64,000 nucleotides of DNA, taken from Persephonella hydrogeniphila (GTDB lineage Bacteria; Aquificota; Aquificia; Aquificales; Hydrogenothermaceae). Made by a program: the position numbers and the translations under genes. This document shows, piece by piece, positions 8,444-18,664 of the stretch. The stretch is from positions 1-64,000 of the forward strand of contig NZ_OBEI01000004.1 in NCBI RefSeq assembly GCF_900215515.1, written 5' to 3'. The notes beneath the pieces were generated by a model. That model was not told where the DNA came from and ran no database searches. It was given only the letters and a program-made list of their open reading frames with translations. Numbering within the stretch: position 1 is the first letter of the stretch; each line of letters starts with the position of its first letter.

Positions 8444-10246
8444 TTATGCACTTACTTTTTCTCCTAAAAGCTCAAGGATTTTCTCTTCTATCTCCTTAGG
8501 AATAAATGGCTCTCCTCTGTAGATATTGTACTGAACGATCTTTTCCTGAGGAATATTTGTAAACATCTTCATGAATCTTGCAAAATGCCCGAGATATGAA
8601 GCTTCAGGAACAAGTATTTTATCTGCCATAGATGCCAGTTTCTCAAGGGCATTCTTAGGAACAGGGTAGAGAAGTTTTGGATAAAGTGCTGCTATCTTGT
8701 ATCCTTTGTCTCTCAATCTTTTTACAGCTTCCTGCGTAATAGATGCTGTTAATCCCCAGGCTACAACAGCTATATCAGCTTTGTCTCCCTCTTTTAGATC
8801 TCCAAGATCCCACTCAACAAGGTGTGGATTCTCCTGTTCGATATTTTTGATCTTTCTGAATCTTTTGTCCATCATCACAGTTCTTTCGTTTGGAGTTGTT
8901 CTTGGTCTTGAGTTCTCAGCGTGTTCGAGACCTGTAGCTGTGTATGGTTTTGGAGATACTCCAGGTACAAAAACTGGAGATATACCACTCTCAGTTATTG
9001 CATATCTGAAAAGGTTTTCAAGTTCTTCAGGTTTTACTTCTTCCTTCTTAACAACAGGTCTTTCTATAAGATTTTCTTTAATTTTCTTTATGTCTGGAGT
9101 TGGTATAGCTTCAGCTCTGAGGGAGAGAGAACCATCTGTAAGAAGCAGAACAGGAAGCTGGTATCTTTCAGCAAGATTAAATGCTTCTATTGTAAGATAA
9201 AAGTTTTCTTCGACATTCTTAGGTGCAATTACTACCCTCTGGTCATCACCGTGACCTCCCAGTGCTGCTGCAAAGAGGTCAGCCTGTTCGTGTTTTGTAG
9301 GCATTCCTGTTGAAGGTCCTGCTCTTTGAACATCAACAACAACAACAGGTAATTCTGTCATAGAAGCAAGATCAATAAGTTCCTGCATAAGGGATATTCC
9401 AGGTCCAGATGTTGCTGTCATAGCTTTTACACCTGCGAAGGATGCACCTATTATAGCAGCCATTGAGGATATTTCATCTTCCGACTGGTAAACAAAACCA
9501 CCTGTTTTCAGTATTATTGGAGACAGGTAGTTACCTACCGTTGTAGCAGGTGTAATCGGATAAGCAGCAAAAACTTTTACTCCTGCTACAGCAGCACCAA
9601 GGGCTATAGCTTCATTACCTTCCACAATGATAACATCTTTCTTAGGTAAAGGTCCTGGAACTTTGTAAGGATCTATCTTCTTTATATGCTCTTTTATGTA
9701 GTTCTGGGCAACTTCTATAGCCTTAAAGTTAAGGTTAACAACATCCTCACCTTTCTTAGAGAACTTCTTAACTATTTCCTGCTTGAGAACTTCCATAGGA
9801 AAACCAAAAAGCTCAAAAACAGAAGCCATAGCTATAACGTTTTTTGTGATATAAGCTCCTACCTCCTCTTTCGCCAGTTTAGACATAGGAACTGCATAAA
9901 CAAATACCCCCATTTTTTCAAGCTCTTCTAAATCAGGCTCAAAATCTCCACCTTCTGGACCATCCCATATAAGTACCTTTCCCTTTTCGAGAAGCGGTTT
10001 GTTTACCTCGTAAGCCTCACCATTAAAAGCAACAAGTATATCGAAACCATCTCCCTGTGAAAGTATTTTCTCATCAGACATTCTGACCTGAGAAAGAGCA
10101 TAACCTCCCTTAATCTCAGCCGGGAAAGATTTGAAGGTTACAACCTCATAACCTAAGTTTGAAGCAGCTCTCATTGTAAAATCTCCGGCAGAGATAACAC
10201 CTTCTCCACCTTCACCGGCATACTTTACTGTTAAATCAAATGCCAT
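8444..10246 (-). CDS. korA: 2-oxoacid:ferredoxin oxidoreductase alpha subunit (gamma-alpha fusion)
   Basis: A 600-residue fusion. The gamma domain (about 1-190) has GEGGEG at 11-16 and a Rossmann-like core; the alpha pyrimidine-binding domain (about 200-600) has the hallmark YPITP at 229-233 and SGPGISLM. This is the KorA architecture of two-subunit 2-oxoglutarate:ferredoxin oxidoreductases, working with KorB in ferredoxin-dependent CO2 fixation. The ATG at 10246 is preceded by AAAGGAGG. A 68-base spacer holding a hairpin separates it from korB. Exact substrate is inferred from architecture and from nearby mdh-fum-suc genes. Confidence 0.88.
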   Translation of the reverse strand: MAFDLTVKYAGEGGEGVISAGDFTMRAASNLGYEVVTFKSFPAEIKGGYALSQVRMSDEKILSQGDGFDILVAFNGEAYEVNKPLLEKGKVLIWDGPEGGDFEPDLEELEKMGVFVYAVPMSKLAKEEVGAYITKNVIAMASVFELFGFPMEVLKQEIVKKFSKKGEDVVNLNFKAIEVAQNYIKEHIKKIDPYKVPGPLPKKDVIIVEGNEAIALGAAVAGVKVFAAYPITPATTVGNYLSPIILKTGGFVYQSEDEISSMAAIIGASFAGVKAMTATSGPGISLMQELIDLASMTELPVVVVDVQRAGPSTGMPTKHEQADLFAAALGGHGDDQRVVIAPKNVEENFYLTIEAFNLAERYQLPVLLLTDGSLSLRAEAIPTPDIKKIKENLIERPVVKKEEVKPEELENLFRYAITESGISPVFVPGVSPKPYTATGLEHAENSRPRTTPNERTVMMDKRFRKIKNIEQENPHLVEWDLGDLKEGDKADIAVVAWGLTASITQEAVKRLRDKGYKIAALYPKLLYPVPKNALEKLASMADKILVPEASYLGHFARFMKMFTNIPQEKIVQYNIYRGEPFIPKEIEEKILELLGEKVSA

Positions 10247-10297
10247 AGCGGATTCCTCCTTTATATTTTTTGGCTTTACCTTTTAATCGGTTAATAA

Positions 10298-10327
10298 AAT
10301 ATAACACTGTTTGATTTTTTAAATCAA
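10298..10327 (-). promoter_or_regulatory. korA promoter region with dyad element
   Basis: On the minus strand TATATT (10298-10303) is a good -10, with TTGATT (10322-10327) 18 bases upstream as a weak -35. Between them lies an element also found before mdh: plus-strand 10303-10321 matches 21151-21169 at 18 of 19 positions. Here the dyad is imperfect (TATAACA-C-TGTTTGA). An AT-only inverted repeat TTGATTTAAAAAATCAA also overlaps the stop of the upstream RND gene and may weakly terminate it. Confidence 0.5.
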
Positions 10328-13300
10328 GTGAAAAGGAGTTTTACTCTCTCTCTGATTTTGAACAAGAAGTAGTAGAGAAGTGGAACATATATTAAAGTGA
10401 GGAACGTTCCAACAATCAGGCCACCTATGGCAACAGTACCAAGAGGAGCGAGCCTCTCAAGACCAAGAGCCCATCCAAGTGCTATAGGAATCATCCCAAC
10501 AGATGTACCAAATGCTGTCATAAGAACAGGTCTTGTCCTGATCTTGATGCTATCTATAATAGCTTCTTCAAGGGACTTTCCTCTATCTAATGCCATATTT
10601 ATAAAGTCTATAAGTAGAATAGAGTTTTTAGTTATTATTCCTGCAAGAAGAACAATTCCCATAAGTCCCGGCATGGACTGGTGGTATCCCATACCAAGTA
10701 TTGACCATGCTGCTCCAATTAGAGAAAGGGGAATTGCAAAGATTACCGCAATTGGAGCAAGGAATGAACGGAAGGGAGGTGCAAGTGCAAAGAAAAGAAG
10801 AACTATCCCTATACCGATAGCTTTAAACATCCTCAGCATTGCATCCATCATCTGTTTTACATCACCTTCCTGTGACATCTCATAACCTGCAGGAAGTTTT
10901 TCTTTAGATTTTTCCATAACATTTTTGAAACTTTCCATTATATGGGATATTGCTGCTTTTTCCCTGTACCCTAAAATATCTATTGTGTATCTTAATCCCT
11001 GTCTTGTTATTACGGTAGGTTCCAATCTTTTTTCTATTGTAGCTACAGCTGATAGAGGTACTTTTCCTTTTGGGGTATCCAGATACATAGAGTAAAGATC
11101 AATATCTGAATCTCTCTGTTTTTCTCTATATACAAGACGAACGAGTAAACTTTTCTCATTAGGAATGTTGTAAAGGGCAACAGGAACTCCTTTTATTTTT
11201 GCTCCAAGCTGTGATGCCACGGTATATGGAGTAAGTCCATAGTACAGTGCCTTTTTGTGATCTATTTTTAGGTTATAAACAGTTTTATCATAATCCCACG
11301 ATTTGGAGACAGATACCAGCCCTTTTACACTATAGGTTTTTTCAAGAATAGCCGTTCCTATACTGTCTAATATTTTCAGATCATCACCACTAATCATTAC
11401 ATCAAGGTTTCCCTTTATTGTAGAAAGGGGAGTGGCTCCGTAATCAAATATGTGGACGTACTTTAGGTCTGGAATTTGCCATATTTTTCTTCTAAGCTCT
11501 CTTTCTATATCCCATATACTCTCCTTCCTGTGAAATCTATCTATGTAATGGATGGTAAGGCTTATAGTTTGCGTACTCAAAGCTTTTCCCATGGTAAGAA
11601 CACCCGGTTCTGAGCCTACAGCGATTGAATACATCTCTACTCTTTTATCTTTGTTCAAAATCTCAGAAATTTTCCTGACTATCTCCTCTATCTGATGAAT
11701 TGAAAGATTGCTGTCTGTGATCACTGTTCCTTTTACAATTCCTGTATCCATTGGAGGCATTATTTCTCTACCCACTACAGGAATAATAACTTTCAAAGAT
11801 ACAATGAACATCGCTATTATAAAAACAAATAGAGGAATTGCAGGAAATTTTTTGTTGAAAACTATTTTTACAACACCTACATAAAAGTTTTTTAGTGGTC
11901 TAAGGAAAAATTCTGAAATTTTGTATGTAAGCTGTTCAAGTCTATTTTTTTTATTTGTTTTTTTCAGCAGATAGGGAGCTATTAAAGGAATAAAGGTTAT
12001 AGAAACAAAGTAAGAAACTATAACAGCTATCAGAAGAGTTCCTGCAAGTGGTCTAAATATCTGCTGGGGATAATCCCCTACAAATAATAGGGGAAGTAAA
12101 ACAACAGATGTTGCTATAGTCCCTGCCAAAACAGCAAAAATAACTTCTTTTGTTCCGTTTATAACGGCATCCCTTGTAGGCTCTTTCAGTTCATAAAGGT
12201 GTCTCTCTATATTCTCTAAAACGACAACAGCGTCATCAATAAGCATACCAAGAGCAAGTATTATCGCTGTAAGAGTAACTATATTAAATTCCATTCCAAG
12301 AAGCCACATTATCGCTATAGTAATTGCGTAAACAAAGGGTATTGATAAACCTGCTATAATCATCTGTCTGAGATTTGCAAGGAAGAAGAATATAACTACA
12401 GCAGTCATCACAATTGCATCTCTCAGTGCTTCAAGCATATTCAGATTACTCAATCTTATGATTTTTTCCTGAGTATCAGATATCTCAAAGTTTAGAGCTG
12501 GAAACTCTATTTTTAGCTGGGGTATCAATCTTTTTACAGCATCAATTGTTTTGAGAGCATCTCCTGTAGGCTGTCTCTGGACTGCAAGGGCTATCGCTTT
12601 CTTTCCATTTCCGTAGTACAGGGATTTGTTGGTGTAATAGTCGTATCTCACATCTGCTATGTCCGAAAGTCTGATATCTTTAGTTATCTGGATATTTTTT
12701 ATCTGTTCAATGTTTCTCCCTTTATTCAAAGATTTTATAAGAAACTCATTTTCACTGTTTATCAGAAGACCGATAGGCATATCTACATCAGCCTGCTGTA
12801 TCTTTGCAATCACAGTAGATATGGAAAGTTTATATCTGTTTAGTTTTTCTCTGTCTATCTCTATAAAAACTTCCTTGTTATAACCACCAAAAACATCAAC
12901 ATTTGCCACTTCTGGAAGTCTGATTAATCTGTTTTTTATCTGGTTTTCTGCTATCTGTCTGACATCTGCAAGTGAGATATCAGGTTTTTTAGGGTAAACC
13001 GAAAGAACAATTACAGGAGGAGTAGCATCTGTTATTTTGTATATCTGGGGTTCTTTAATATTTTTAGGTAGAACTGAACGGATCTTCGACAGTTCATTCT
13101 GAACATCTGTTGCAGCCTCTCCTATATCCTTTTCATACTCAAACTCAACTGTTATTACAGAGACTTCATCCTTCGAGGTGGATTCTACTTTTCTTACCTT
13201 ATCAAGTGTGTAAAGCCTTCTTTCTATAGGAATTGCAACATTCTCTGCCATGTCTTTTGCAGAAGCTCCCGGTTCAACAACAACAACGGCAATCTGAGGT

Positions 13301-13431
13301 CTATTTACATCTGGGAAAAGCTTCTGCTTTATATTAAATAGCCCTATTACTCCCAGTATAGATAGGGCAAAGATTACTGAAAGAATAAAGTGGGGTCTTT
13401 TAAGTGTCAGTTCTATCAAATTTTTTCCCAT
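10324..13431 (-). CDS. RND efflux pump, AcrB/MexB-like inner-membrane subunit
   Basis: A 1035-residue proton-driven RND transporter. TM1 is near 13-33, and GMLIDDAVVVLENIER in TM4 carries the two adjacent Asp of the hydrophobe/amphiphile (HAE) group proton relay. A second TM cluster occupies the C-terminal half (about 865-1030). It lacks the CusA methionine triad, so organic substrates or lipids are more likely than metals. It is the last gene of the tolC-adaptor-RND operon, three bases after the adaptor stop. No substrate can be read from the sequence. Confidence 0.88.
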   Translation of the reverse strand: MGKNLIELTLKRPHFILSVIFALSILGVIGLFNIKQKLFPDVNRPQIAVVVVEPGASAKDMAENVAIPIERRLYTLDKVRKVESTSKDEVSVITVEFEYEKDIGEAATDVQNELSKIRSVLPKNIKEPQIYKITDATPPVIVLSVYPKKPDISLADVRQIAENQIKNRLIRLPEVANVDVFGGYNKEVFIEIDREKLNRYKLSISTVIAKIQQADVDMPIGLLINSENEFLIKSLNKGRNIEQIKNIQITKDIRLSDIADVRYDYYTNKSLYYGNGKKAIALAVQRQPTGDALKTIDAVKRLIPQLKIEFPALNFEISDTQEKIIRLSNLNMLEALRDAIVMTAVVIFFFLANLRQMIIAGLSIPFVYAITIAIMWLLGMEFNIVTLTAIILALGMLIDDAVVVLENIERHLYELKEPTRDAVINGTKEVIFAVLAGTIATSVVLLPLLFVGDYPQQIFRPLAGTLLIAVIVSYFVSITFIPLIAPYLLKKTNKKNRLEQLTYKISEFFLRPLKNFYVGVVKIVFNKKFPAIPLFVFIIAMFIVSLKVIIPVVGREIMPPMDTGIVKGTVITDSNLSIHQIEEIVRKISEILNKDKRVEMYSIAVGSEPGVLTMGKALSTQTISLTIHYIDRFHRKESIWDIERELRRKIWQIPDLKYVHIFDYGATPLSTIKGNLDVMISGDDLKILDSIGTAILEKTYSVKGLVSVSKSWDYDKTVYNLKIDHKKALYYGLTPYTVASQLGAKIKGVPVALYNIPNEKSLLVRLVYREKQRDSDIDLYSMYLDTPKGKVPLSAVATIEKRLEPTVITRQGLRYTIDILGYREKAAISHIMESFKNVMEKSKEKLPAGYEMSQEGDVKQMMDAMLRMFKAIGIGIVLLFFALAPPFRSFLAPIAVIFAIPLSLIGAAWSILGMGYHQSMPGLMGIVLLAGIITKNSILLIDFINMALDRGKSLEEAIIDSIKIRTRPVLMTAFGTSVGMIPIALGWALGLERLAPLGTVAIGGLIVGTFLTLIYVPLLYYFLFKIRERVKLLFT

Positions 13432-13434
13432 CTT

Positions 13435-14610
13435 TTACCTCTGTAATACCAGTTTCCCTTTTTTTCCTGTAGACAGAATTCTAAGTTTGTTTTCCTCAGC
13501 AACAGCAACAGGAGTTCCTTCTGATATATCTCCTTTAATAATGGCATTTCCTTCATCTTCAGCCACGATTTTTACAGGTATCTTTACAAATCTACTGTCC
13601 TTAACAGTCAGGATATAAGTACCACCTGTCATATGAAAAATCGCATTTCTGGGGACTATCAGGCCTTCTTTTTCTGACACTATGAAGTCTACATTTATTA
13701 AAGAACCAATCTTTATATCTTCAGGAAGTCTATTTAGTCTTATTTCTGCTGTATAAAGACTATTTTTATCTGTTTCAGGATAAACTCTGTTTATTTTAGT
13801 TTTTATCACAGAATTCTCTGTTTTTAAAAACACCTGTGTTCCTTCTTTTAATAAAAGAGGAAGTGAAACGAGAATTTTATAATTTCCTGTTTTTTGTATA
13901 ACAGCTATAGGTTTTCCTTTTCCTGCGTAATTTCCTTCTTTAAGTAAGATCCTTGAAACAACGCCATCAACAGGAGATTTTATGTAAAGATAATTCAGGT
14001 CATTTTGACGGATTTTTATTCTGTTTTTTGTTTCTTTTATCTTGTCTTTAGTAGACTGTATATTGGACAATACAGCTTCATAAGAAGCCTTTGCTTTTTC
14101 ATAGTTTGTCTGGGATATTTCTAACTTTTCTTTTGAAATGGCTTTCTTTTTAAAAAGTCTTAGATCTCTTTTGTATATATTTTCTGCAGTTTTTAATGCT
14201 ATCTCTGTAGCTTCTTTCTGGACTGTTAAAGCTTTAAGCTGGTTCTTTAAGATATCTATGTTATGTTTAAGATTTTGTATCTCCAGATTTACAGGGGTAG
14301 GATCTACAGTTGCTATTATCTGTCCTTTTTTTACTTTATCTCCTTCGTTTATCTTTACGCTCTTAATATATCCTCCAAACTTTGTTGATACCTTTACCTC
14401 GTTATCTGAGTATACTTTTCCTAAAAATGTCCTTTTTACAGTTATCTGCCCTTTTTTTACTATAGCTCCCTTAACTACATAAACAGGTATTTCAGGTGTC
14501 GGTAGATTAGAAAGTTGAGCCTTGCGTTTTTTTAGCAGAGAGACTGCCCCAAAAGCAATTAAACCAATTACAACAGCAGTTATAACAATTTTTAGTATTT
14601 TCTTATTCAT
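13435..14610 (-). CDS. RND adaptor (membrane fusion protein)
   Basis: A 391-residue HlyD/AcrA-type periplasmic adaptor. An N-terminal anchor spans about 5-26. The split lipoyl domain (VDPTPVNLE and YIKSPVDGVVSRI regions) flanks a coiled-coil hairpin at about 110-205, and beta-barrel and membrane-proximal domains follow. The start overlaps the tolC-like stop by eight bases, indicating coupled translation. It joins the outer-membrane channel to the downstream RND pump. Confidence 0.87.
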   Translation of the reverse strand: MNKKILKIVITAVVIGLIAFGAVSLLKKRKAQLSNLPTPEIPVYVVKGAIVKKGQITVKRTFLGKVYSDNEVKVSTKFGGYIKSVKINEGDKVKKGQIIATVDPTPVNLEIQNLKHNIDILKNQLKALTVQKEATEIALKTAENIYKRDLRLFKKKAISKEKLEISQTNYEKAKASYEAVLSNIQSTKDKIKETKNRIKIRQNDLNYLYIKSPVDGVVSRILLKEGNYAGKGKPIAVIQKTGNYKILVSLPLLLKEGTQVFLKTENSVIKTKINRVYPETDKNSLYTAEIRLNRLPEDIKIGSLINVDFIVSEKEGLIVPRNAIFHMTGGTYILTVKDSRFVKIPVKIVAEDEGNAIIKGDISEGTPVAVAEENKLRILSTGKKGKLVLQR

Positions 14611-15874
14611 CTTTATACTCCTCTAACAGATATCTTAGATAAGAGATAGCTATTTCCCTGTTGTATAAAGCCTGATAGTACTGGCTTTTTGCAATATAAA
14701 ACTGACTTTTTGCATATAAGTAATCGTATAGTTCGGAAACACCTTCTTCGTATTTTGCCTTTTCTATCTTTTCTACTTCTTTTGCAAAAGAAACCTGTTT
14801 TTCTTTAGCTTTTATCTGGGCTTCTGCTGTCTTAATCCTGTTTACTGCTTCTTCTATCCTTGAGATAAGGGACAGTTTTACAGTTCTTTCCTGTTGTTTT
14901 GTTTTAGAGAGCTCCAATCTGCTTGCTATATACGACTGCCTTCTTTTACCAAAATCAAAAAGGTTATACTTAATATTGAGACTCACCTGCCATAGGTCTT
15001 TATACTCATCATTCCCCATATTTCTCTGTACTGATGCTTTTAAAAACACTTTTGGGAAGTACTCTCCCTTGGCAATCTGAACCTTCCTTTTATCAATCTC
15101 TTCTTTCAGATAAATCTGTTTAAAGGTATCTAAATTATTTATTAGTTGGAAATTATTTGCCTCGGGATAGCTCTTGCTGAAACTGATATCCTCTAATTCT
15201 GACAGGTCTAAATCTTCTATACCAGATAAAGATCTAAGTGCAGCCTTTAAAGAGTTTATACTGTTTTCGATCTTTTGAATTGTTGCTTCTACATTTTCTA
15301 AATCATATTTTACCTTAAGCAGATCCACTTCCGGTTTTCTTCCGACCTCGACCATCTCCTTAATATTTTTATAAAGCTCCTGAAGGGAATTTTTATAAGT
15401 TTTAAAGGCTTCTCTCTGTTTTTGAAGAGATAAAATTTTCATATATATCACTTTGATGTTGTAAATAATCTCATTCTTTGTCAGTCTGTACTGGATTTCC
15501 TTTATTTTTTTTCCTATATTTGCAACTTCTATGCTTTTTTCTATTTGAAAACCGGTAAAAATCGGTACAGAGTAAGAAATTCCTCCAATAAATTGATTTT
15601 CTGCTCCGATTATACTGCGAGGATTAACTGGAGCTGATATAGGGTATAGAATTCTCTTTCCCTCATACCTGTTGTAAGCTCCAAAAATATCTATCTCTCC
15701 GAATCTTTCTGCTTTCTTTCTCTTTTCTGTAGCTTGCTGTATTTTTATCTCTATAGATTTTTGTTTAAGAACAGGGTTATTCTCTTTTGCTGTCTGTATT
15801 ATTTCCTGTAAAGATACGGCATAAACCGAAGAAGCTACTAAAAGCCATGTTAACAGGATTTTTTTGAAAAACAT
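14603..15874 (-). CDS. TolC-family outer-membrane channel
   Basis: A 423-residue outer-membrane efflux protein with a signal peptide (FFKKILLTWLLVASSVYA) and two OEP repeats rich in heptad helices. It is the first gene of the second RND operon. Its promoter overlaps a candidate TetR operator, and the tetR-like gene is divergent, so substrate-induced derepression is likely. Confidence 0.87.
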   Translation of the reverse strand: MFFKKILLTWLLVASSVYAVSLQEIIQTAKENNPVLKQKSIEIKIQQATEKRKKAERFGEIDIFGAYNRYEGKRILYPISAPVNPRSIIGAENQFIGGISYSVPIFTGFQIEKSIEVANIGKKIKEIQYRLTKNEIIYNIKVIYMKILSLQKQREAFKTYKNSLQELYKNIKEMVEVGRKPEVDLLKVKYDLENVEATIQKIENSINSLKAALRSLSGIEDLDLSELEDISFSKSYPEANNFQLINNLDTFKQIYLKEEIDKRKVQIAKGEYFPKVFLKASVQRNMGNDEYKDLWQVSLNIKYNLFDFGKRRQSYIASRLELSKTKQQERTVKLSLISRIEEAVNRIKTAEAQIKAKEKQVSFAKEVEKIEKAKYEEGVSELYDYLYAKSQFYIAKSQYYQALYNREIAISYLRYLLEEYKDE

Positions 15875-15891
15875 ATCAACCCCTCAAATTT

Positions 15892-15930
15892 TATAGTTAT
15901 AAATATATAACCATATTCTTAATAAGTCAA
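15892..15930 (-). promoter_or_regulatory. tolC-operon promoter with overlapping TetR-type operator
   Basis: On the minus strand TTGACT (15925-15930) is exactly 17 bases from TATATT (15902-15907). A 24-bp near-perfect dyad at 15892-15915 (core GTTATAAATATATAAC, outer TAT/ATA arms) covers the -10. The size and symmetry fit a TetR-family dimer, and binding would block the promoter. It lies in the intergenic region shared with the divergent tetR-like gene. Confidence 0.65.
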
Positions 15931-15988
15931 ATAGCATAAAAAGAAATTTTCATTTAAATTAAATATAAACAGTAAAGAGAGGGTTGTC

Positions 15989-16576
15989 GTGAGGAAAAGA
16001 AAAAGTATTGAAGAAAGAAAAGAAGAGGTTTTTCTTGCAATATCCCAGATAATAGCAGAAAGAGGTCTTTCTGAGGTTTCAACTGTAGAAGTTGCAAAAA
16101 GACTGGGGGTCTCCCAGCCAGCTATTTACAAGTATTTCAAAAATAAAGATGAGATGATTGTTTACTTTTTGAAGCACCTAAAAAAACTTCTTGACGATAT
16201 ACTGAAGAAAGCTGAAGAAGGAAAGACAGCAAAAGAGAAGTTAGAGATTATATACAAAGAGCATTTTAAATTACTTGAAAGAACCAAAATTCTCCCAAGA
16301 GTCGTGTTTTCTGATGTTGTTCATATAGGTAATCCTGAGAAGAAATCAAAACTAAGAGATGCCGTTTTTCAGTACAGGGAAGGCATAAAAAAAATTATAG
16401 AAGAAGGAATAAAAAAAGGAGAAATTAAGGAGATAGACCCTGAGTTTGGTGTCAGGATTTTTATAGGAAGCATTCTGTCTACAACCCTTGTATGGATGCT
16501 TAAAGATATGGGTTACAGAGTTGTTGATGAGATTGATATGCTTATGGAAAATTTAGAAAAAACATTATTTAAGTAA
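15989..16576 (+). CDS. TetR-family transcriptional regulator
   Basis: A 195-residue one-domain regulator. The N-terminal helix-turn-helix (about 10-58: STVEVAKRLGVSQPAIYKYFKNKDEM) is typical TetR, and the C-terminal alpha-helical ligand domain (about 70-195) is variable. The start is GTG with AGAGAGGG upstream. Divergent orientation to the tolC-adaptor-RND operon, with a dyad over that promoter, makes it the probable local repressor of the pump. Its ligand is unknown. Confidence 0.87.
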   Translation: MRKRKSIEERKEEVFLAISQIIAERGLSEVSTVEVAKRLGVSQPAIYKYFKNKDEMIVYFLKHLKKLLDDILKKAEEGKTAKEKLEIIYKEHFKLLERTKILPRVVFSDVVHIGNPEKKSKLRDAVFQYREGIKKIIEEGIKKGEIKEIDPEFGVRIFIGSILSTTLVWMLKDMGYRVVDEIDMLMENLEKTLFK

Positions 16577-16598
16577 GCCCCAGAAGGGGCTTTTTTTT
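16575..16598. terminator. Bidirectional terminator between tetR and sucD
   Basis: AAGCCCC and GGGGCTT form a 7-bp stem with a 4-base loop, followed on the plus strand by a run of eight T. The stop codons of the convergent tetR-like gene (16576) and sucD (16597) flank it, so it serves mainly tetR and could also act on the opposite strand, where the T-run is weak. Confidence 0.8.
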
Positions 16599-17472
16599 AT
16601 TTCAGGACTTCAGCAACAGCATCTCCTATGAAAGATATATTTTTCACAGTCTTTGCTCCTGCAGACTCAAGAGCTTTGTATTTTTCTTCAGCTGTTCCTT
16701 TACCACCTGCTATAATAGCTCCGGCGTGTCCCATTCTTTTTCCTGGAGGTGCTGTAACTCCGGCAATATAAGCAACAACTGGTTTTGTTACATACTCTTT
16801 TATAAATTCTGCAGCTTCTTCCTCTGCAGTTCCTCCAATCTCTCCTATCATGACTATAGCCTCTGTTTCAGGGTCATCCTGGAACCATTTTAGGACATCA
16901 GCAAAAACTGTCCCCGGAACAGGATCTCCTCCTATTCCTATAACGGTAGACTGTCCAATACCTCTATTTGAAAGCTGAAATGCAGCTTCGTATGTTAAAG
17001 TCCCTGATCTTGAGACAATACCGACATTTCCTCTCTTGAAAATATGCCCCGGCATAATACCTATTTTAGCTTCATCGGGAGTAATAACTCCTGGACAGTT
17101 AGGACCTATCAAAACAGTATCAGGGTAGTATGTTTTTATGTAATTTTTAACAGGTATCATATCATTAACAGGTATTCCCTCTGTTATACATATAACAGTT
17201 TTTATACCAGCATCTACAGCTTCAAGAACAGCATCTGCAGCAAATGGAGGAGGAACAAATATAAGAGAGCAATCTGCACCTGTATTATCAACAGCCTCTT
17301 TTACAGAGTCAAAAACAGGGATTCCTTCTACATCTTGTCCTCCCTTTCCTGGGGTAACACCTCCTACAACCTGTGTTCCATAAGCTTTACACTGTATTGC
17401 ATGGAAAGAACCTTCTCTTCCTGTTATTCCCTGTACAATCACTTTTGTATCTTTATTTACCAGTACACTCAT
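16597..17472 (-). CDS. sucD: Succinyl-CoA synthetase alpha subunit
   Basis: A 291-residue protein of normal family length. The N-terminal CoA-binding Rossmann domain (about 1-125) contains [13 protein letters not shown] and IGPNCPG. The phosphorylated active-site His is H249 in [10 protein letters not shown]. With SucC it interconverts succinate and succinyl-CoA. In a reductive TCA cycle it runs toward succinyl-CoA, the KorAB substrate. It is the last gene of mdh-fumAB-sucCD, 12 bases after sucC. Confidence 0.94.
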   Translation of the reverse strand: MSVLVNKDTKVIVQGITGREGSFHAIQCKAYGTQVVGGVTPGKGGQDVEGIPVFDSVKEAVDNTGADCSLIFVPPPFAADAVLEAVDAGIKTVICITEGIPVNDMIPVKNYIKTYYPDTVLIGPNCPGVITPDEAKIGIMPGHIFKRGNVGIVSRSGTLTYEAAFQLSNRGIGQSTVIGIGGDPVPGTVFADVLKWFQDDPETEAIVMIGEIGGTAEEEAAEFIKEYVTKPVVAYIAGVTAPPGKRMGHAGAIIAGGKGTAEEKYKALESAGAKTVKNISFIGDAVAEVLK

Positions 17473-17484
17473 TTTATTCCTCCT

Positions 17485-18654
17485 TTACTGTGCTTTCTTT
17501 GCAAGTTCTACCGCTTTCTGGGCTCCTTCCCACATTGTATCTGCAGGAATAAGGTCAAGCCCAGACTCAGCAAGCATTTTCTTTCCAAGCTCAACATTTG
17601 TTCCTTCCATTCTTACAACAATCGGAACGTGAGGTTTTACTTCTTTAGAAGCCTGTATTATCCCTTCTGCAAGCCTGTCACATCTGAGAATACCACCGAA
17701 GATATTTATAAAAATAGCCTTTACATTAGGATCAGAGAGTATGATCTTAAAAGCATTTGCTATCTGCTCAGCATTTGCTGAACCACCAACATCTAAGAAA
17801 TTAGCAGGTTCTCCTCCGGCAAGTTTTATTGTATCCATTGTTGCCATTGCAAGACCTGCACCGTTTACCATACATGCAATATTTCCATCTAATTTTATAT
17901 AGTTTAGGTTATACTGTTTTGCTTTAACCTCGAGTTCAGACTCCTGTGTTGGATCTTCCATTTCCATAATATCTGGATGTCTGAAAAGTGCATTATCATC
18001 AAAATCTACTTTTGCATCTAAGACGACTACATTTCCTTCCTTTGTAAGAACAAGGGGGTTTATCTCCACCATTGATGCATCTTCTTTAATATAAACGTCG
18101 TAAAGCTTTAGAAAAACTCCTGCTACTTTATTTATCAGATTTTTAGGAAATCCAAGCTTAAGGGCTATATTTCTTGCCTGAAATGGCCTAAGACCTATAA
18201 AAGGATCTATCTCTTCTGTTATGATAGCTTCTGGATTTGTAGCAGCAACCTCCTCTATCTCCATTCCACCTTCAGCTGATGCCATTATAATTAGCTTTGA
18301 TTTGCTCCTATCAAGTGTTATTGCCACATAGTACTCTTTATCTATATTTGTTCCTTCTTCAATATAAACTCTGCTAACTGGAAGTCCCTCAGGTCCTGTC
18401 TGAAATGTGACGAGTGTTTTTCCTAAAAGTTCAGCTGCGTATTTCTGAACCTCATCAAGACTATTAGCAAGCTTTACACCACCGGCTTTTCCTCTACCTC
18501 CTGCATGTATCTGTGCTTTAACAACAACTGGAAAACTTCCAAGTTGCTGAGCAGCTTCCACAGCTTCTTCTACTGTAAATGCCGGATATCCTTTAGGAAC
18601 AGGCAATCCATATTTTGCAAATATCTCTTTTGCCTGATGTTCATGTACTTTCAT
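17485..18654 (-). CDS. sucC: Succinyl-CoA synthetase beta subunit
   Basis: A 389-residue subunit with an N-terminal ATP-grasp nucleotide-binding region ([20 protein letters not shown] start, [16 protein letters not shown]) and a C-terminal ligase domain ([22 protein letters not shown]). Length and motifs match the bacterial family. AGGAGG precedes the ATG. It pairs with SucD immediately downstream. Confidence 0.94.
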   Translation of the reverse strand: MKVHEHQAKEIFAKYGLPVPKGYPAFTVEEAVEAAQQLGSFPVVVKAQIHAGGRGKAGGVKLANSLDEVQKYAAELLGKTLVTFQTGPEGLPVSRVYIEEGTNIDKEYYVAITLDRSKSKLIIMASAEGGMEIEEVAATNPEAIITEEIDPFIGLRPFQARNIALKLGFPKNLINKVAGVFLKLYDVYIKEDASMVEINPLVLTKEGNVVVLDAKVDFDDNALFRHPDIMEMEDPTQESELEVKAKQYNLNYIKLDGNIACMVNGAGLAMATMDTIKLAGGEPANFLDVGGSANAEQIANAFKIILSDPNVKAIFINIFGGILRCDRLAEGIIQASKEVKPHVPIVVRMEGTNVELGKKMLAESGLDLIPADTMWEGAQKAVELAKKAQ

Positions 18655-18664
18655 CCTGTCCTCC

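Noticed and set aside
8697-9313. Two overlapping plus-strand open frames inside korA
   Set aside because: Both lie opposite conserved KorA domains and have no supporting signal.
10310-10327. FNR/CRP-type site (TTGAT...ATCAA) before korA
   Set aside because: The arms match but the spacer is 7 bases rather than 4, and no FNR-family gene is nearby. Treated as an AT-rich inverted repeat.
17044-17781. 245-codon plus-strand open frame antisense to sucD/sucC
   Set aside because: It runs opposite two highly conserved genes, is Tyr/Cys/Ser/Phe-rich like an out-of-frame translation, and has no ribosome-binding site or domain.
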